Part shown: positions 1-9,706 of the stretch, piece by piece
How the letters are laid out: the number at the start of each line of letters is the position of its first letter
How positions within the stretch are numbered: the first letter of the stretch is position 1
From: Acidimicrobiales bacterium
GTDB lineage: Bacteria > Actinomycetota > Acidimicrobiia > Acidimicrobiales > GCA-2861595
Reading direction: 5' to 3'
Assembly: GCA_030448025.1 (NCBI GenBank)
Contig: JAUJNQ010000002.1
Location: 555,452 to 619,451 of the forward strand
DNA: 64,000 nt
The notes under the pieces: generated by a model
Seen by the model: only the letters and a program-made list of their open reading frames with translations
Databases searched by the model: none
Told to the model about the DNA's origin: nothing
Translations under genes and position numbers: made by a program

Positions 1-2
1 TG

Positions 3-758
3 ATGGCGCTCTATCCTCGGCCTCGGTCGGCCCTCATCCCCGTCCTCCACCTGGCCCAGGAGCAGGACGGCTACCTGACCGAGGACGCCATGGTCCACAT
101 CGGCGAGCTCCTCGACATTACCGCCGCGGAGGTCTACGGCACGGCCAGCTTCTATGACATGTTCTTCCGCGAGCCCGTCGGCCGTCACCTCATCTCCATC
201 TGCACCAATGTGGCGTGCATGATCAACGGCGCCTACGAGCTGGTCGACCACGCGGAGAAGACGCTCGGCATCAAAGCCGACACCACCACCGCCGACGGCG
301 AGTTCACCCTCGAGGAGTTCGAGTGCCTTGCCCTCTGTGACAAGGCCCCCTGCCTCACGGTGAACTGGCGGTTCTTTGGCCCCGTCACCAACCAGGACTT
401 CGACCGCCTGGTGGACGACCTCCGTGCCGGCCGGCTCGCCGACGTGGTTCCGCCTCACGGCACCCTGTGCCGGGTGCGCCGCACGGTGGGCCTGCCGGCG
501 CAGGTGCCGTTCCCCGGCAGGGAGGGAGACCCCATGAAGAAGCCGGTCAGGGACGGAGACGGTGTGGGGGCAGCTGCGGGCGCACCGGCGCCACCCGTCG
601 ACAAGCGCACGCCGGGGGAGCGCGTCGCCGAGGGGCAGCAGCCGGCCCGCGAGGGGGCCGTCCCCCAAGTGGACGAGTCCGCCGCCCAGATCCTGGGTCC
701 CGAGGGAACCGACACCGGCCCCACCGCGGGCGGCTCCCGTGCGGGCGGAGGCACCTAG
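3..758 (+). CDS. nuoE: NADH-quinone oxidoreductase subunit E (24 kDa, 2Fe-2S); true start may lie upstream of window
   Basis: YGTASFYDMF and CTNVACMINGAYEL ... CLALCDKAPCLTVN motifs; directly upstream of nuoF. Confidence 0.93.
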   Translation: MALYPRPRSALIPVLHLAQEQDGYLTEDAMVHIGELLDITAAEVYGTASFYDMFFREPVGRHLISICTNVACMINGAYELVDHAEKTLGIKADTTTADGEFTLEEFECLALCDKAPCLTVNWRFFGPVTNQDFDRLVDDLRAGRLADVVPPHGTLCRVRRTVGLPAQVPFPGREGDPMKKPVRDGDGVGAAAGAPAPPVDKRTPGERVAEGQQPAREGAVPQVDESAAQILGPEGTDTGPTAGGSRAGGGT

Positions 759-761
759 GCC

Positions 762-2066
762 ATGGCCGTCACCGAGGTCGAGCCCATCGTCACCGCCCGG
801 CTCGGTCTTCCCGAGTCCTGGACGCTCAAGACCTACGTCGACAACGGCGGCTACGCCGGTCTGCGCAAGGCGCTTTCCATGTCCCCCGGCGCCATCAAGG
901 ACGACATGCTCAACGCCAGCCTGCTCGGTCGGGGCGGGGCGGGCTTCGATGCCGGCAAGAAGTGGAGCATGCTGGCCAAGGGCCAGCCCTCCTATCTCGT
1001 GGTGAACGCCGACGAGAGCGAGCCGTGCACGTTCAAGGACCACATGCTCATCGAGGGCGACCCCCATCAGCTCATCGAGGGAACCGCCATCTGCGCCTAC
1101 GCCAACGGCGTGACGCAGGCCTTCATCTACGTACGCGGAGAGTTCGCCCTCGGCGTGGAGCGGCTCACGGCCGCGGTCAACGAGGCCTATGACCACGGGG
1201 CGCTCGGCCGTGACATCTTCGGCTCCGGCTTCGACCTCGACTTGGTGGTCCACTACGGCGCGGGGGCCTACATCGTGGGTGAGGAGACGGCGCTGCTGGA
1301 GAGCCTGGAGGGCAAGCGCGGCTTCCCCCGCATCAAGCCGCCCAACTTCCCGGCCGTCTCCGGCCTCTACGGGTGCCCCACCGTGGTGAACAACGTGGAG
1401 ACGTTGTCGTACCTCCCGTGGATCGTGATCAACGGCGGGTCGTCGTTCTCCCGCATGGGCGAGGGAGTGTCGGCCGGCACCAGGCTCTTCTCCCTCTCGG
1501 GTCACGTGAACCGGCCCGGCAACTACGAGTTCGAGTGGGCCAAGGCCACGTTCCGCGACCTCATCGAGCACCCGCGACTGGGCGGCGGCGTGCGCAACGG
1601 CAACCAGCTCAAGGCCATCATCCCCGGCGGCGCGTCCTCGCCGTGGTTCGGTCCGGACAAGCTCGACATGGCCCTCCAGCACGATGTCGTCCAGAAGGCG
1701 GGCTCCATGCTGGGGTCCGGATCGGTCATCGTGATGGACCACACCACCTGTGCCGTTCGAGCCGCATGGCGGATCGTGAAGTTCTTCCATCGCGAGTCGT
1801 GCGGGCAGTGCACTCCCTGCCGGGAGGGGAGCGGCTGGTTGGAGAAGATCATGATCAGGATCGAGCAGGGATCCGGCCGCGAGGAGGACCTCGAGCTCCT
1901 CCTCGACGTCTGTGACAACATCTCGCCCGACATCACCTGGCCGCCGAAGCAGACCACGATCTGCGTGCTCGGCCCGTCCATCCCCCCGGCCATCGCCACC
2001 AGCCTCAACATGTTCCGCGACGAGTACCTGGTCCACATCAAGGAAGGGGGGTGCCCCTTTGACTGA
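762..2066 (+). CDS. nuoF: NADH-quinone oxidoreductase subunit F (51 kDa, FMN/NADH binding)
   Basis: GRGGAGFDAGKKW, GAGAYIVGEETALLESLEG and ESCGQCTPCREG motifs. Confidence 0.97.
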   Translation: MAVTEVEPIVTARLGLPESWTLKTYVDNGGYAGLRKALSMSPGAIKDDMLNASLLGRGGAGFDAGKKWSMLAKGQPSYLVVNADESEPCTFKDHMLIEGDPHQLIEGTAICAYANGVTQAFIYVRGEFALGVERLTAAVNEAYDHGALGRDIFGSGFDLDLVVHYGAGAYIVGEETALLESLEGKRGFPRIKPPNFPAVSGLYGCPTVVNNVETLSYLPWIVINGGSSFSRMGEGVSAGTRLFSLSGHVNRPGNYEFEWAKATFRDLIEHPRLGGGVRNGNQLKAIIPGGASSPWFGPDKLDMALQHDVVQKAGSMLGSGSVIVMDHTTCAVRAAWRIVKFFHRESCGQCTPCREGSGWLEKIMIRIEQGSGREEDLELLLDVCDNISPDITWPPKQTTICVLGPSIPPAIATSLNMFRDEYLVHIKEGGCPFD

Positions 2067-4797
2067 CCAGAAGACGGAGCAAGAGCAAGAGAAGGAGACG
2101 GTGTCCATCGTCGTCGACGGCAAGCCGGTGGAGGCCAAGCCCGGCGAGCTGGTCATCGCCGCCGCCGAGCGCCAAGGGGTCTACATCCCACGGTTCTGCT
2201 ACCACCCCCGCATGCGGCCGGTGGCCATGTGCCGCATGTGCCTGGTGGAGATCGAGACGCCCAAGGGCTTCATGCTCCAGCCCGCCTGCTACATACCGGT
2301 GAAGCCCGACATGCAGGTCATCACCACCTCGGCCAAGGTGAAGAAGGCCCAGGACGGGGTGCTCGAGTTCCTGCTCATCAACCATCCGCTCGACTGCCCC
2401 GTCTGCGACAAGGGCGGCGAGTGCCCCCTCCAGGACCAGACCCTCGCCTACGGTCCGGGTGAATCCCGGTTCGTGGAGGAGAAGCGCCACTTCGCCAAGC
2501 CCATCCCCCTGTCGGCGCTGGTGGACATCGACCGGGAGCGCTGCATCCAATGTGACCGCTGCACCCGTTTTGCCGAGGAGGTGGCGGGGGACCCCCTCAT
2601 CGAGTTCATCGGGCGGGCTGACGAGCTCGAGGTCAACACCTTCCCCGACCACCCCTTCGCCTCCTACTTCTCGGGCAACACGGTGCAGATCTGTCCGGTC
2701 GGCGCCCTCCTGGCCAGGCCGTACCGGTTCAAGGCCCGTCCCTGGGACCTCGAGCAGGTGGAGAGCACGTGCACCTCGTGCGCCTTCGGCTGCCGGGTGG
2801 CGGTGCAGTCTTCGTCCAACGCCCTCACCCGCTACATCGGCATAGACAGCGATCCGGTCAACCACGGCTGGCTCTGCGACATGGGCCGCTTCGACTTCGA
2901 GGCCGTCAACAGCGCTGACCGGCTCGGGAAGCCCCTGATGAGGAAGCCCGGGGCCGAAGGCGACGAGGACGAGCTGGTGCAGGTCTCCTGGGGAGAGGCC
3001 CTGGGCGCGGCCGCCGACGAGATCGAACGGGCCCGCTCGGTGCACGGCCCCGGCGCGGTCGCCGTCATCGGCGGGGCCCGGCTGCCCAACGAGGACGCCT
3101 ACGCCTGGGCCAAGCTGGCCAAGGCAGTCATCGGCACCGACAACGTCGACGCCCAGCTCGGGGACGGCCTGCCCGCCGAGCTGGTGCTCGGCCTGCCCCG
3201 GGCCTCCATCGACGACGCGTGCAGCGCCCCCGCCGTCATCCTCCTCGGTCCGGACCTGAAGGAGGAGCTGCCGGTCCTGTTCCTCCGGCTCCGGGGCGCA
3301 GCCATCAACCGGGACATGCCCATCGTGGAGCTGGCTCCGCAGCGCAGCGGGATGTCGCGTTACTGCAGGACCACCCTGGCCTACCGTCCCGGCGAGGCGG
3401 CGGCCCTGGCCCGGGCACTGGTGGAGGGCAGCGAGTCGGACGTGGCCGGTGTGAGCGCCGGCGCCATCGCCCAGGCGCGGGAGCTGCTCGAAGAAGGCGC
3501 CGTCGTGGTGCTGGGTCGCCCCTCGCTGGCCGAGTCGGCGGAGTCGATCGCGGCTGCCGCCGGCGCCCTGGCAAAGCTCCCAGGCGTGCGGTTCCTGCCT
3601 GCGCTGCGCCGGGCAAACGTGATGGGCGCCCTCGACATGGGCATGGCACCCGGTGTTCTCCCCGGTCGGGTGGGCCTGGCCGAGGGGCGGGACTGGTTCT
3701 CCGGGGCGTGGGGCGCCGTCCCCCCGAGCCGGGGCCTCGATGCCGCAGGGATCCTGGCCGCGGCCGCCGAAGGCCGCATCCAGTGCCTCGTGCTCCTCGG
3801 CGCCGACCCGGTCTCGGACTTTCCCGATCGCCAGCTCGCCCGCCGAGCGCTGGCCGGTGCCGGGTCCGTCGTCGCCCTCGACACCTTCCTCAACCCGTCA
3901 TCACGGCACGCCACCGTGGTCCTCCCCGTCGCCTCGTACGCCGAGCGGTCCGGCACCACCACCAACATCGAGGGCCGGATCACCCGTCTGGGCCAGAAGG
4001 TCGTGCCCCCGGGCGTGGCCCGGCCCGACTGGATGATCGCCGTCGAGCTGGGGGCTCGCCTGGGGGACGATCTCGGTGTCGAGAGCCTCGAGGATCTCTG
4101 GGACGAGATCGAGCGGCTGGCCCCCTCGCACGCCGGCGTCACGCGCGCCATGCTGGCCGACCGTCGCCACCGCGACGGCGTGGTGGCACCGATCGCCGAC
4201 GGCAGAGGCCCGGACGCGCCACCGAGCGGGGCCGCCGCCCCGGACACCGGGGCGAGCGAGACGGGAACCACCGAAGATGGGGCCATCGAGGAGCTGAAGA
4301 TCATCGATCCCATGGGTACGCCCGGCCTGCTGGCCACGGCGGCCCAGGGTGTCCCGGCCACCGGGGTGGCTGCGGCCGACCCCCGGGATCTCGGTTCGGC
4401 TGGGCACGGCGATGGAGGGCCCCGACCGCCGCTTCTGGCCTTCTCTGCTCCTACGGACTACACGCCGCCCGGCGTGGATGCCTACTCCCTGCGCCTCGTG
4501 GCCCATCGCACGCTGTACGGCAAGGCCACGTTGGTGCAGAACGCTCCGTCGTTGGCCCACCTCGCTGCTCCCGCCACGGCACGGGCCAACCCCCACGACC
4601 TCGAGCGGCTGATCGCTGGTGGCGGGTCCCGGTTGCGGGTTCGATCGAGACGGGGCGCGCTGGTGCTCGAGGTCGTGGCCGACGCCGGGGTGCCCAGAGG
4701 ATCGATCTCCATCCCGTTCAACGCCGTCGGTGCCGACGCGGGCGAGCTCATCGACGCGACCAGACCCGTCGCCGAGGTACGCGTGGAGACTCCATGA
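2059..4797 (+). CDS. nuoG: NADH-quinone oxidoreductase subunit G; start likely TTG 2059 or GTG 2101
   Basis: 2Fe-2S motif PRFCYHPRMRPVAMCRMCLVE, CPVCDKGGECPLQD, CIQCDRCTRF, molybdopterin-type domain; ORF track extends upstream of the plausible start. Confidence 0.94.
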   Translation: MTDQKTEQEQEKETVSIVVDGKPVEAKPGELVIAAAERQGVYIPRFCYHPRMRPVAMCRMCLVEIETPKGFMLQPACYIPVKPDMQVITTSAKVKKAQDGVLEFLLINHPLDCPVCDKGGECPLQDQTLAYGPGESRFVEEKRHFAKPIPLSALVDIDRERCIQCDRCTRFAEEVAGDPLIEFIGRADELEVNTFPDHPFASYFSGNTVQICPVGALLARPYRFKARPWDLEQVESTCTSCAFGCRVAVQSSSNALTRYIGIDSDPVNHGWLCDMGRFDFEAVNSADRLGKPLMRKPGAEGDEDELVQVSWGEALGAAADEIERARSVHGPGAVAVIGGARLPNEDAYAWAKLAKAVIGTDNVDAQLGDGLPAELVLGLPRASIDDACSAPAVILLGPDLKEELPVLFLRLRGAAINRDMPIVELAPQRSGMSRYCRTTLAYRPGEAAALARALVEGSESDVAGVSAGAIAQARELLEEGAVVVLGRPSLAESAESIAAAAGALAKLPGVRFLPALRRANVMGALDMGMAPGVLPGRVGLAEGRDWFSGAWGAVPPSRGLDAAGILAAAAEGRIQCLVLLGADPVSDFPDRQLARRALAGAGSVVALDTFLNPSSRHATVVLPVASYAERSGTTTNIEGRITRLGQKVVPPGVARPDWMIAVELGARLGDDLGVESLEDLWDEIERLAPSHAGVTRAMLADRRHRDGVVAPIADGRGPDAPPSGAAAPDTGASETGTTEDGAIEELKIIDPMGTPGLLATAAQGVPATGVAAADPRDLGSAGHGDGGPRPPLLAFSAPTDYTPPGVDAYSLRLVAHRTLYGKATLVQNAPSLAHLAAPATARANPHDLERLIAGGGSRLRVRSRRGALVLEVVADAGVPRGSISIPFNAVGADAGELIDATRPVAEVRVETP

Positions 4798-4810
4798 ACG
4801 GGATGACTCC

Positions 4811-6016
4811 GTGACCCAGATGCTCGCCGCCGGTGATCCGCTGTTCGCCGATGGCGTCGATCTCACGGTCGTGCTCATCGTGATCGCCAAGACGGTGGTG
4901 GTGTTCGGCGCCATGCTCGTGTCCGTCCTGCTGCTCATCTGGTTCGAGCGCAAGCTCGTCGCCGACATGCAGGCCCGAATCGGCCCCAACCGGGCCGGCA
5001 AGTTCGGCGTGCTGCAAACGCTCGCAGACGGCATCAAGCTCTTCTTCAAGGAGGACTTCCTCCCCACCCAGGCAGACCGGCGCGTCTACCGGTTGGCGCC
5101 CTACCTGGCCACGGTCCCGGCCTTTCTGTCCTTTGCCATCGTCCCCATAGGCGGCACGGTCACCATTGCCGGCCACCAGACCCGCCTTCAGCTGGCCGAC
5201 CCGCCGGTGGGCATCCTCTTCCTGCTGGCCATGTCGTCGATCGCCGTCTACGGAGTGATGCTGGCGGGGTGGTCGTCGGGCTCCAAGTACCCGCTGCTCG
5301 GTGCGGTACGGGGATCGGCGCAGATGGTGTCCTACGAGGCCGCCCTCGGCCTGTCCACCGTTGCCGTGGTGCTGGTCACGGGCTCCCTGTTGACGAGCGA
5401 CATCGTCGCCGGCCAGTCCGGAGAGGGTTTGTTCGGCATCATCCCCAACTGGAATGTCCTGCGCCTCGGGTTCATCCCCTTCGTCGTCTTCTTCATCGCC
5501 GGGACGGCCGAGTCCAACCGTCCGCCGTTCGACCTGGTCGAAGCCGAGCAGGAGCTGGTGGGCGGCTTCCACACCGAGTACTCGGCGCTCCGGTTCGCCC
5601 TCTTCTTCCTCGCCGAGTTCATGAACACCATCACCATCTCGGCGATCATGGTCACCCTGTTCCTGGGCGGCCCGAGCGGCCCCGGACCCGACAGCGGCCT
5701 CATCGGCGCGTTGTTGCCCGTCTTCTGGTTCCTGCTCAAGGTCTTCGCCATGCTGTGCGTGTTCGTCTGGCTCCGGGCCACGCTCCCCCGCTTCCGCTAC
5801 GACCGGCTCATGGACCTGGGTTGGAAGAAGCTCATCCCCCTGTCCCTGGCCTGGCTGTTGATCCAGGCCGCGTTCCTCGTCGACGTCAAATGGGGCATCG
5901 TGGTCTTCACGGGCGCAGCGGTGATGGGCGTGCTGCTGTGGCGGGCCATGGAGGTGGGTCACGGCGCCACCGAGCACGAAGCGCCCGCCCCTCCGAAGTT
6001 CCAGGAGGTGCGCTGA
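4811..6016 (+). CDS. nuoH: NADH-quinone oxidoreductase subunit H (copy 1); GTG start
   Basis: [22 protein letters not shown] and [25 protein letters not shown] motifs. Confidence 0.95.
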   Translation: MTQMLAAGDPLFADGVDLTVVLIVIAKTVVVFGAMLVSVLLLIWFERKLVADMQARIGPNRAGKFGVLQTLADGIKLFFKEDFLPTQADRRVYRLAPYLATVPAFLSFAIVPIGGTVTIAGHQTRLQLADPPVGILFLLAMSSIAVYGVMLAGWSSGSKYPLLGAVRGSAQMVSYEAALGLSTVAVVLVTGSLLTSDIVAGQSGEGLFGIIPNWNVLRLGFIPFVVFFIAGTAESNRPPFDLVEAEQELVGGFHTEYSALRFALFFLAEFMNTITISAIMVTLFLGGPSGPGPDSGLIGALLPVFWFLLKVFAMLCVFVWLRATLPRFRYDRLMDLGWKKLIPLSLAWLLIQAAFLVDVKWGIVVFTGAAVMGVLLWRAMEVGHGATEHEAPAPPKFQEVR

Positions 6017-6686
6017 TGGGCTACCTGGACGGGTTCAAGGTGACGTTCAAGACGATGTTCGAGCCCACCGTCACGTCGTCCTACCCGGACGTAAAGCGGC
6101 CCAAGCCGCCCCGCTTCCACGGCCGTCACGTGCTCAGCCGCTACGAGGACGGCATGGAGAAGTGCATCGGCTGCGAGCTGTGCGCCGGCGTCTGCCCGGC
6201 CCGGTGCATCTACGTGCGAGGCGCCGACAACCCCCGGACGACCCGGTGTCGCCGGGAGAGCGCTACGGCTACGTCTACGAGATCAACTACCTGCGCTGCA
6301 TCCACTGCGACCTGTGCGTGGAGGCGTGTCCCACCGAAGCGATCACCGAGAGCAAGGTGTTCGAGTTCTCCTTCACCAACCGTGCCGACGCCATTTACAC
6401 GCGGGACGAGCTGCTGGTGGACGACGAGGGCCGGCCCAAGCACCTGCCCTGGGAGGACTGGCGAGACGGCGACGACCGGCACACGTCCGCCTGGGTGCGG
6501 GCCACGTCGCCGTCGGGCGCCGCCGAGTACGAGGGCAAGGTCCAGTGGTCGGGCGAGCTGGGTTACGGCGTGCGGCCCCCCGAGGCCGGCCAGTCGGTGG
6601 ACATTCCCGTCGACGTGGTGGCCGACGTCACCGGCGAGCCCACCGTGGAGGGCGAGCATTCCCCGAAGCGGAGCCGGCGCCGTTGA
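6016..6686 (+). pseudogene. nuoI: NADH-quinone oxidoreductase subunit I (copy 1), split by a 1-nt frameshift in a C5 run at 6231-6235
   Basis: Frame 1 gives [17 protein letters not shown]...[24 protein letters not shown]; the -1 frame continues [38 protein letters not shown]. Confidence 0.9.
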
Positions 6687-7429
6687 CCCCGGCGCTGTCG
6701 ATCACGGCCACCGCGATCTTGGCCGTCGCCACCAAGGTTGACATCGCGGTCTTCGCCGCCTGCGTCGTGATCGTCCTGTGCGGTGCCATCGGGGTGGTGG
6801 TCTCCCGGAACCCTGTCCACGCCGCGCTCTTCCTGGTCCTCACGCTCTTCGGCATGGCCGTCCTCTTCGTGGCCCAGGAGGCACACTTCCTGGCCGCGGT
6901 CCAGGTGATCGTCTACGCCGGCGCCATCGTCGTGCTCTTCCTCTTCGTCATCATGCTCTTGGGCGTGGACCGCGAGGAGAACGTGATGGCCGAGCCGCTG
7001 CGAGGCCAGCGACCGCTGGCGTTCCTCCTGGGCGCCATCGCCCTGGCCGAGATCTTCCTCCTGGCACAGGGCACGCAATGGGCCACGGGCGCCACGCAGG
7101 TGGCCGGGCCCGCCGGCGGGCCGGGGAGCAACGTCGAGAAGCTGGCCCGCGTCATCTTCACCCGCTACCTGCTGGCGTTCGAGGTCACGTCGGTGCTGTT
7201 GGTCATCGCCGTGGTCGGGGCCGTCGTCCTGGCCCGCCGGTACGAGACCACGGCCACCGAATCGCCCGCCGCAGCCCAGGTGGAGGAGCCGCAGTCACCC
7301 AGGTCGGAAGCGCCTCTGTCTGCGGCACCTCCGCCGGCCGCGCCCGACGAGTCCCATCCCGACGAGTCCCATCCCGACGAGTCCCAGCCCGCCGGCGAAC
7401 CCGACGCCGCGCCGTCCGGAGCCCGATGA
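6683..7429 (+). CDS. nuoJ: NADH-quinone oxidoreductase subunit J (copy 1), TTG start
   Basis: [20 protein letters not shown] ... [21 protein letters not shown]; position between nuoI and nuoK. Confidence 0.92.
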   Translation: MTPALSITATAILAVATKVDIAVFAACVVIVLCGAIGVVVSRNPVHAALFLVLTLFGMAVLFVAQEAHFLAAVQVIVYAGAIVVLFLFVIMLLGVDREENVMAEPLRGQRPLAFLLGAIALAEIFLLAQGTQWATGATQVAGPAGGPGSNVEKLARVIFTRYLLAFEVTSVLLVIAVVGAVVLARRYETTATESPAAAQVEEPQSPRSEAPLSAAPPPAAPDESHPDESHPDESQPAGEPDAAPSGAR

Positions 7430-7731
7430 GCCTCGACGGTTCGTGGTACCTGTGCCTGGCCGCCGCGGTCTTCACCATCGGGGCGGTGGGCCTGCTGGTG
7501 CGGCGCAACGTGCTGGTCATGTTCATGTGCGTGGAGCTCATGCTCAACGCCGTCAACCTCACCCTCGTCACCTTCGCCCGCATGCTCGACGACATCGGCG
7601 GCCAGGCCCTCGTCTTCTTCGTGCTGGTGGTGGCCGCCGCCGAGGTGGTGGTGGGCCTCGGCATCATCGTGGCCATCTTCCGCCGCCGGGTCGGCGCCAC
7701 CGCCGACGACCTCCACCTGCTGCGGGGCTAG
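7426..7731 (+). CDS. nuoK: NADH-quinone oxidoreductase subunit K (copy 1)
   Basis: [23 protein letters not shown] and [19 protein letters not shown]. Confidence 0.95.
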   Translation: MSLDGSWYLCLAAAVFTIGAVGLLVRRNVLVMFMCVELMLNAVNLTLVTFARMLDDIGGQALVFFVLVVAAAEVVVGLGIIVAIFRRRVGATADDLHLLRG

Positions 7732-7737
7732 GCGGTC

Positions 7738-9702
7738 GTGGCCGATCTCGCCTATCTCATCCCGGCCCTCCCCCTCGCCGGCTTCCTGGGCCTGGTCGTG
7801 CTCGGCCGCCGGGCCGGCGACCCCCGGGCCGGGTGGCTGGCGACCTCGGCCATAGGGCTCTCGTTCCTGGCCACGGTGGCCACCTTCTTCGAGCTCCTCG
7901 GCCAGGACGCCCATCACCGCGAGGTGACCAAGCCACTCTTCACCTGGATCGCGGCCGGAGGTTTCGAGGTAAAGGCCGCGCTGTTGGTGGACCAGCTGTC
8001 CATCACGATGGCCCTCTTCGTCACGGGCGTGGGCACCCTCATCCACCTGTACTCCGTCGGGTACATGAAGGGCGACGAGCACTTTGCCCGCTTCTTCGTC
8101 TACCTGAACCTGTTCGCTTTCTCGATGTTGGTGCTGGTTCTCTCCGACAGCTTCCTGTTCACCTTCCTCGGATGGGAGGGAGTTGGGGCGTGCTCATACC
8201 TGCTGATCTCGTTCTGGTTCGAGCGGGACACGGCCGCCACCGCCGGCAAGAAGGCGTTCGTGGTCAACCGGATCGGCGACTTCGGCTTCATGATCGCCAT
8301 GTTCCTGCTGTTCACCACCGTGGGCTCGCTCACCTACAAGGAGGTCTTCGAGGGGCTCGAGGGCGTCTCCCACGCGGCGATCGTCGCCATCGCCCTGCTG
8401 CTGTTCCTGGGCGCCTGCGGCAAGTCGGCGCAGCTTCCCCTCTTCGTGTGGCTCCCCGACGCCATGGAGGGCCCGTCACCGGTGTCGGCCCTGATCCACG
8501 CCGCCACCATGGTCACCGCCGGCGTGTACCTCATGGCTCGCGTGAGCCCCCTTCTGGTCGAGGCCGGCGGCGCCCTCACGGTCATCGCCATCGTCGGGGC
8601 GGTGACGGCGCTGGTGGCGGCGGTCATCGCCTGCGCCCAGGACGACATCAAGCGCGTCCTGGCCTACTCCACGATCTCCCAGCTCGGTTACATGTTCCTG
8701 GCGGTGGGCTCGGGCGCGTACATCGCCGCCGTGTTCCACATGATCACCCACGCCTTCTTCAAGGCGCTGCTGTTCCTCGGTGCAGGCTCGGTCATGCACG
8801 GCATGAACGACGAGCTGAACATGAAGCGCATGGGAGCCCTCAGGCGTTGGATGCCCGTCACCGGGGCCACCTTCATCGTCGGCTGGCTGTCCATCGCCGG
8901 CGTACCTCCCTTCTCCGGCTTCTGGTCCAAGGACGACGTCCTCCTCGCCGCCTACGACAAGAGCCCCGTGCTCTGGGCCGTGGGCCTGCTCACCGCCTTG
9001 CTCACCGCCTACTACATGGGCCGCCAGGTCTTCCTGGTGTTCTTCGGGGAGGAGCGCTGGCGGCGAGAGGAGCAAGACGGGGTTCAGGGCAACGAGCCGT
9101 CCAGGGGGCGCCCCGAGGACAGGTCCGAGGCCGAGCCCCCGGCCGAGGGGTCACACAGCGAGCCCCACGAGTCACCGCGGTTGATGACCACCCCCATGGT
9201 GGTGCTCGCCGCCCTGGCCGCTCTGGGGGGGCTGCTCAACCTGCCCTTCGGGAAGCTCAAGTTCCTCGAGCACTGGCTGGAGCCGGTGTTCGAGGAGGCC
9301 GAGCACAAGCTGTCGCCGGGCGCCGAGGACCTGCGTCTGGTCCTGGCGTTGCTGGCCATCGCCGCCGGGGCGGGCGGCATCGCCATCGCCTATGCCATCT
9401 TCATGCGGGCCCGGCGCACCGCCGCCTTCCAGCCGGCCCTGCTGAAGCGGGGCAGCGGAGGCTTCGACGACCTCTACTCCTTCCTCGTCGAGCGACCGGG
9501 GCGGGTCATCGCCAACTTCACCGCCTTCGTTTTCGACGCCCGCGTCGTGGACGGCTTCGTCAACGGAGCGGCTTCGGTGGTCCGGATGGGTGGTTCGCAG
9601 CTTCGCAAGGTCCAGACCGGCTACGTCCGCAACTACGCCCTCGGCGTCACCTTTGGCGCCGCCCTGCTCCTGGGCTACGCCTTGTTGCGCATGGGGATCT
9701 AG
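7738..9702 (+). CDS. nuoL: NADH-quinone oxidoreductase subunit L (copy 1), GTG start
   Basis: WLPDAMEGPSPVSALIHAATMVTAGVYLMAR, GWEGVGACSYLLISFWF. Confidence 0.96.
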   Translation: MADLAYLIPALPLAGFLGLVVLGRRAGDPRAGWLATSAIGLSFLATVATFFELLGQDAHHREVTKPLFTWIAAGGFEVKAALLVDQLSITMALFVTGVGTLIHLYSVGYMKGDEHFARFFVYLNLFAFSMLVLVLSDSFLFTFLGWEGVGACSYLLISFWFERDTAATAGKKAFVVNRIGDFGFMIAMFLLFTTVGSLTYKEVFEGLEGVSHAAIVAIALLLFLGACGKSAQLPLFVWLPDAMEGPSPVSALIHAATMVTAGVYLMARVSPLLVEAGGALTVIAIVGAVTALVAAVIACAQDDIKRVLAYSTISQLGYMFLAVGSGAYIAAVFHMITHAFFKALLFLGAGSVMHGMNDELNMKRMGALRRWMPVTGATFIVGWLSIAGVPPFSGFWSKDDVLLAAYDKSPVLWAVGLLTALLTAYYMGRQVFLVFFGEERWRREEQDGVQGNEPSRGRPEDRSEAEPPAEGSHSEPHESPRLMTTPMVVLAALAALGGLLNLPFGKLKFLEHWLEPVFEEAEHKLSPGAEDLRLVLALLAIAAGAGGIAIAYAIFMRARRTAAFQPALLKRGSGGFDDLYSFLVERPGRVIANFTAFVFDARVVDGFVNGAASVVRMGGSQLRKVQTGYVRNYALGVTFGAALLLGYALLRMGI

Positions 9703-9706
9703 CGCC

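Noticed and set aside
6221-6245. Programmed ribosomal frameshift in nuoI1
   Set aside because: AACCCCCGGA is not a canonical slippery heptamer in the right phase; indel in C-run is simpler
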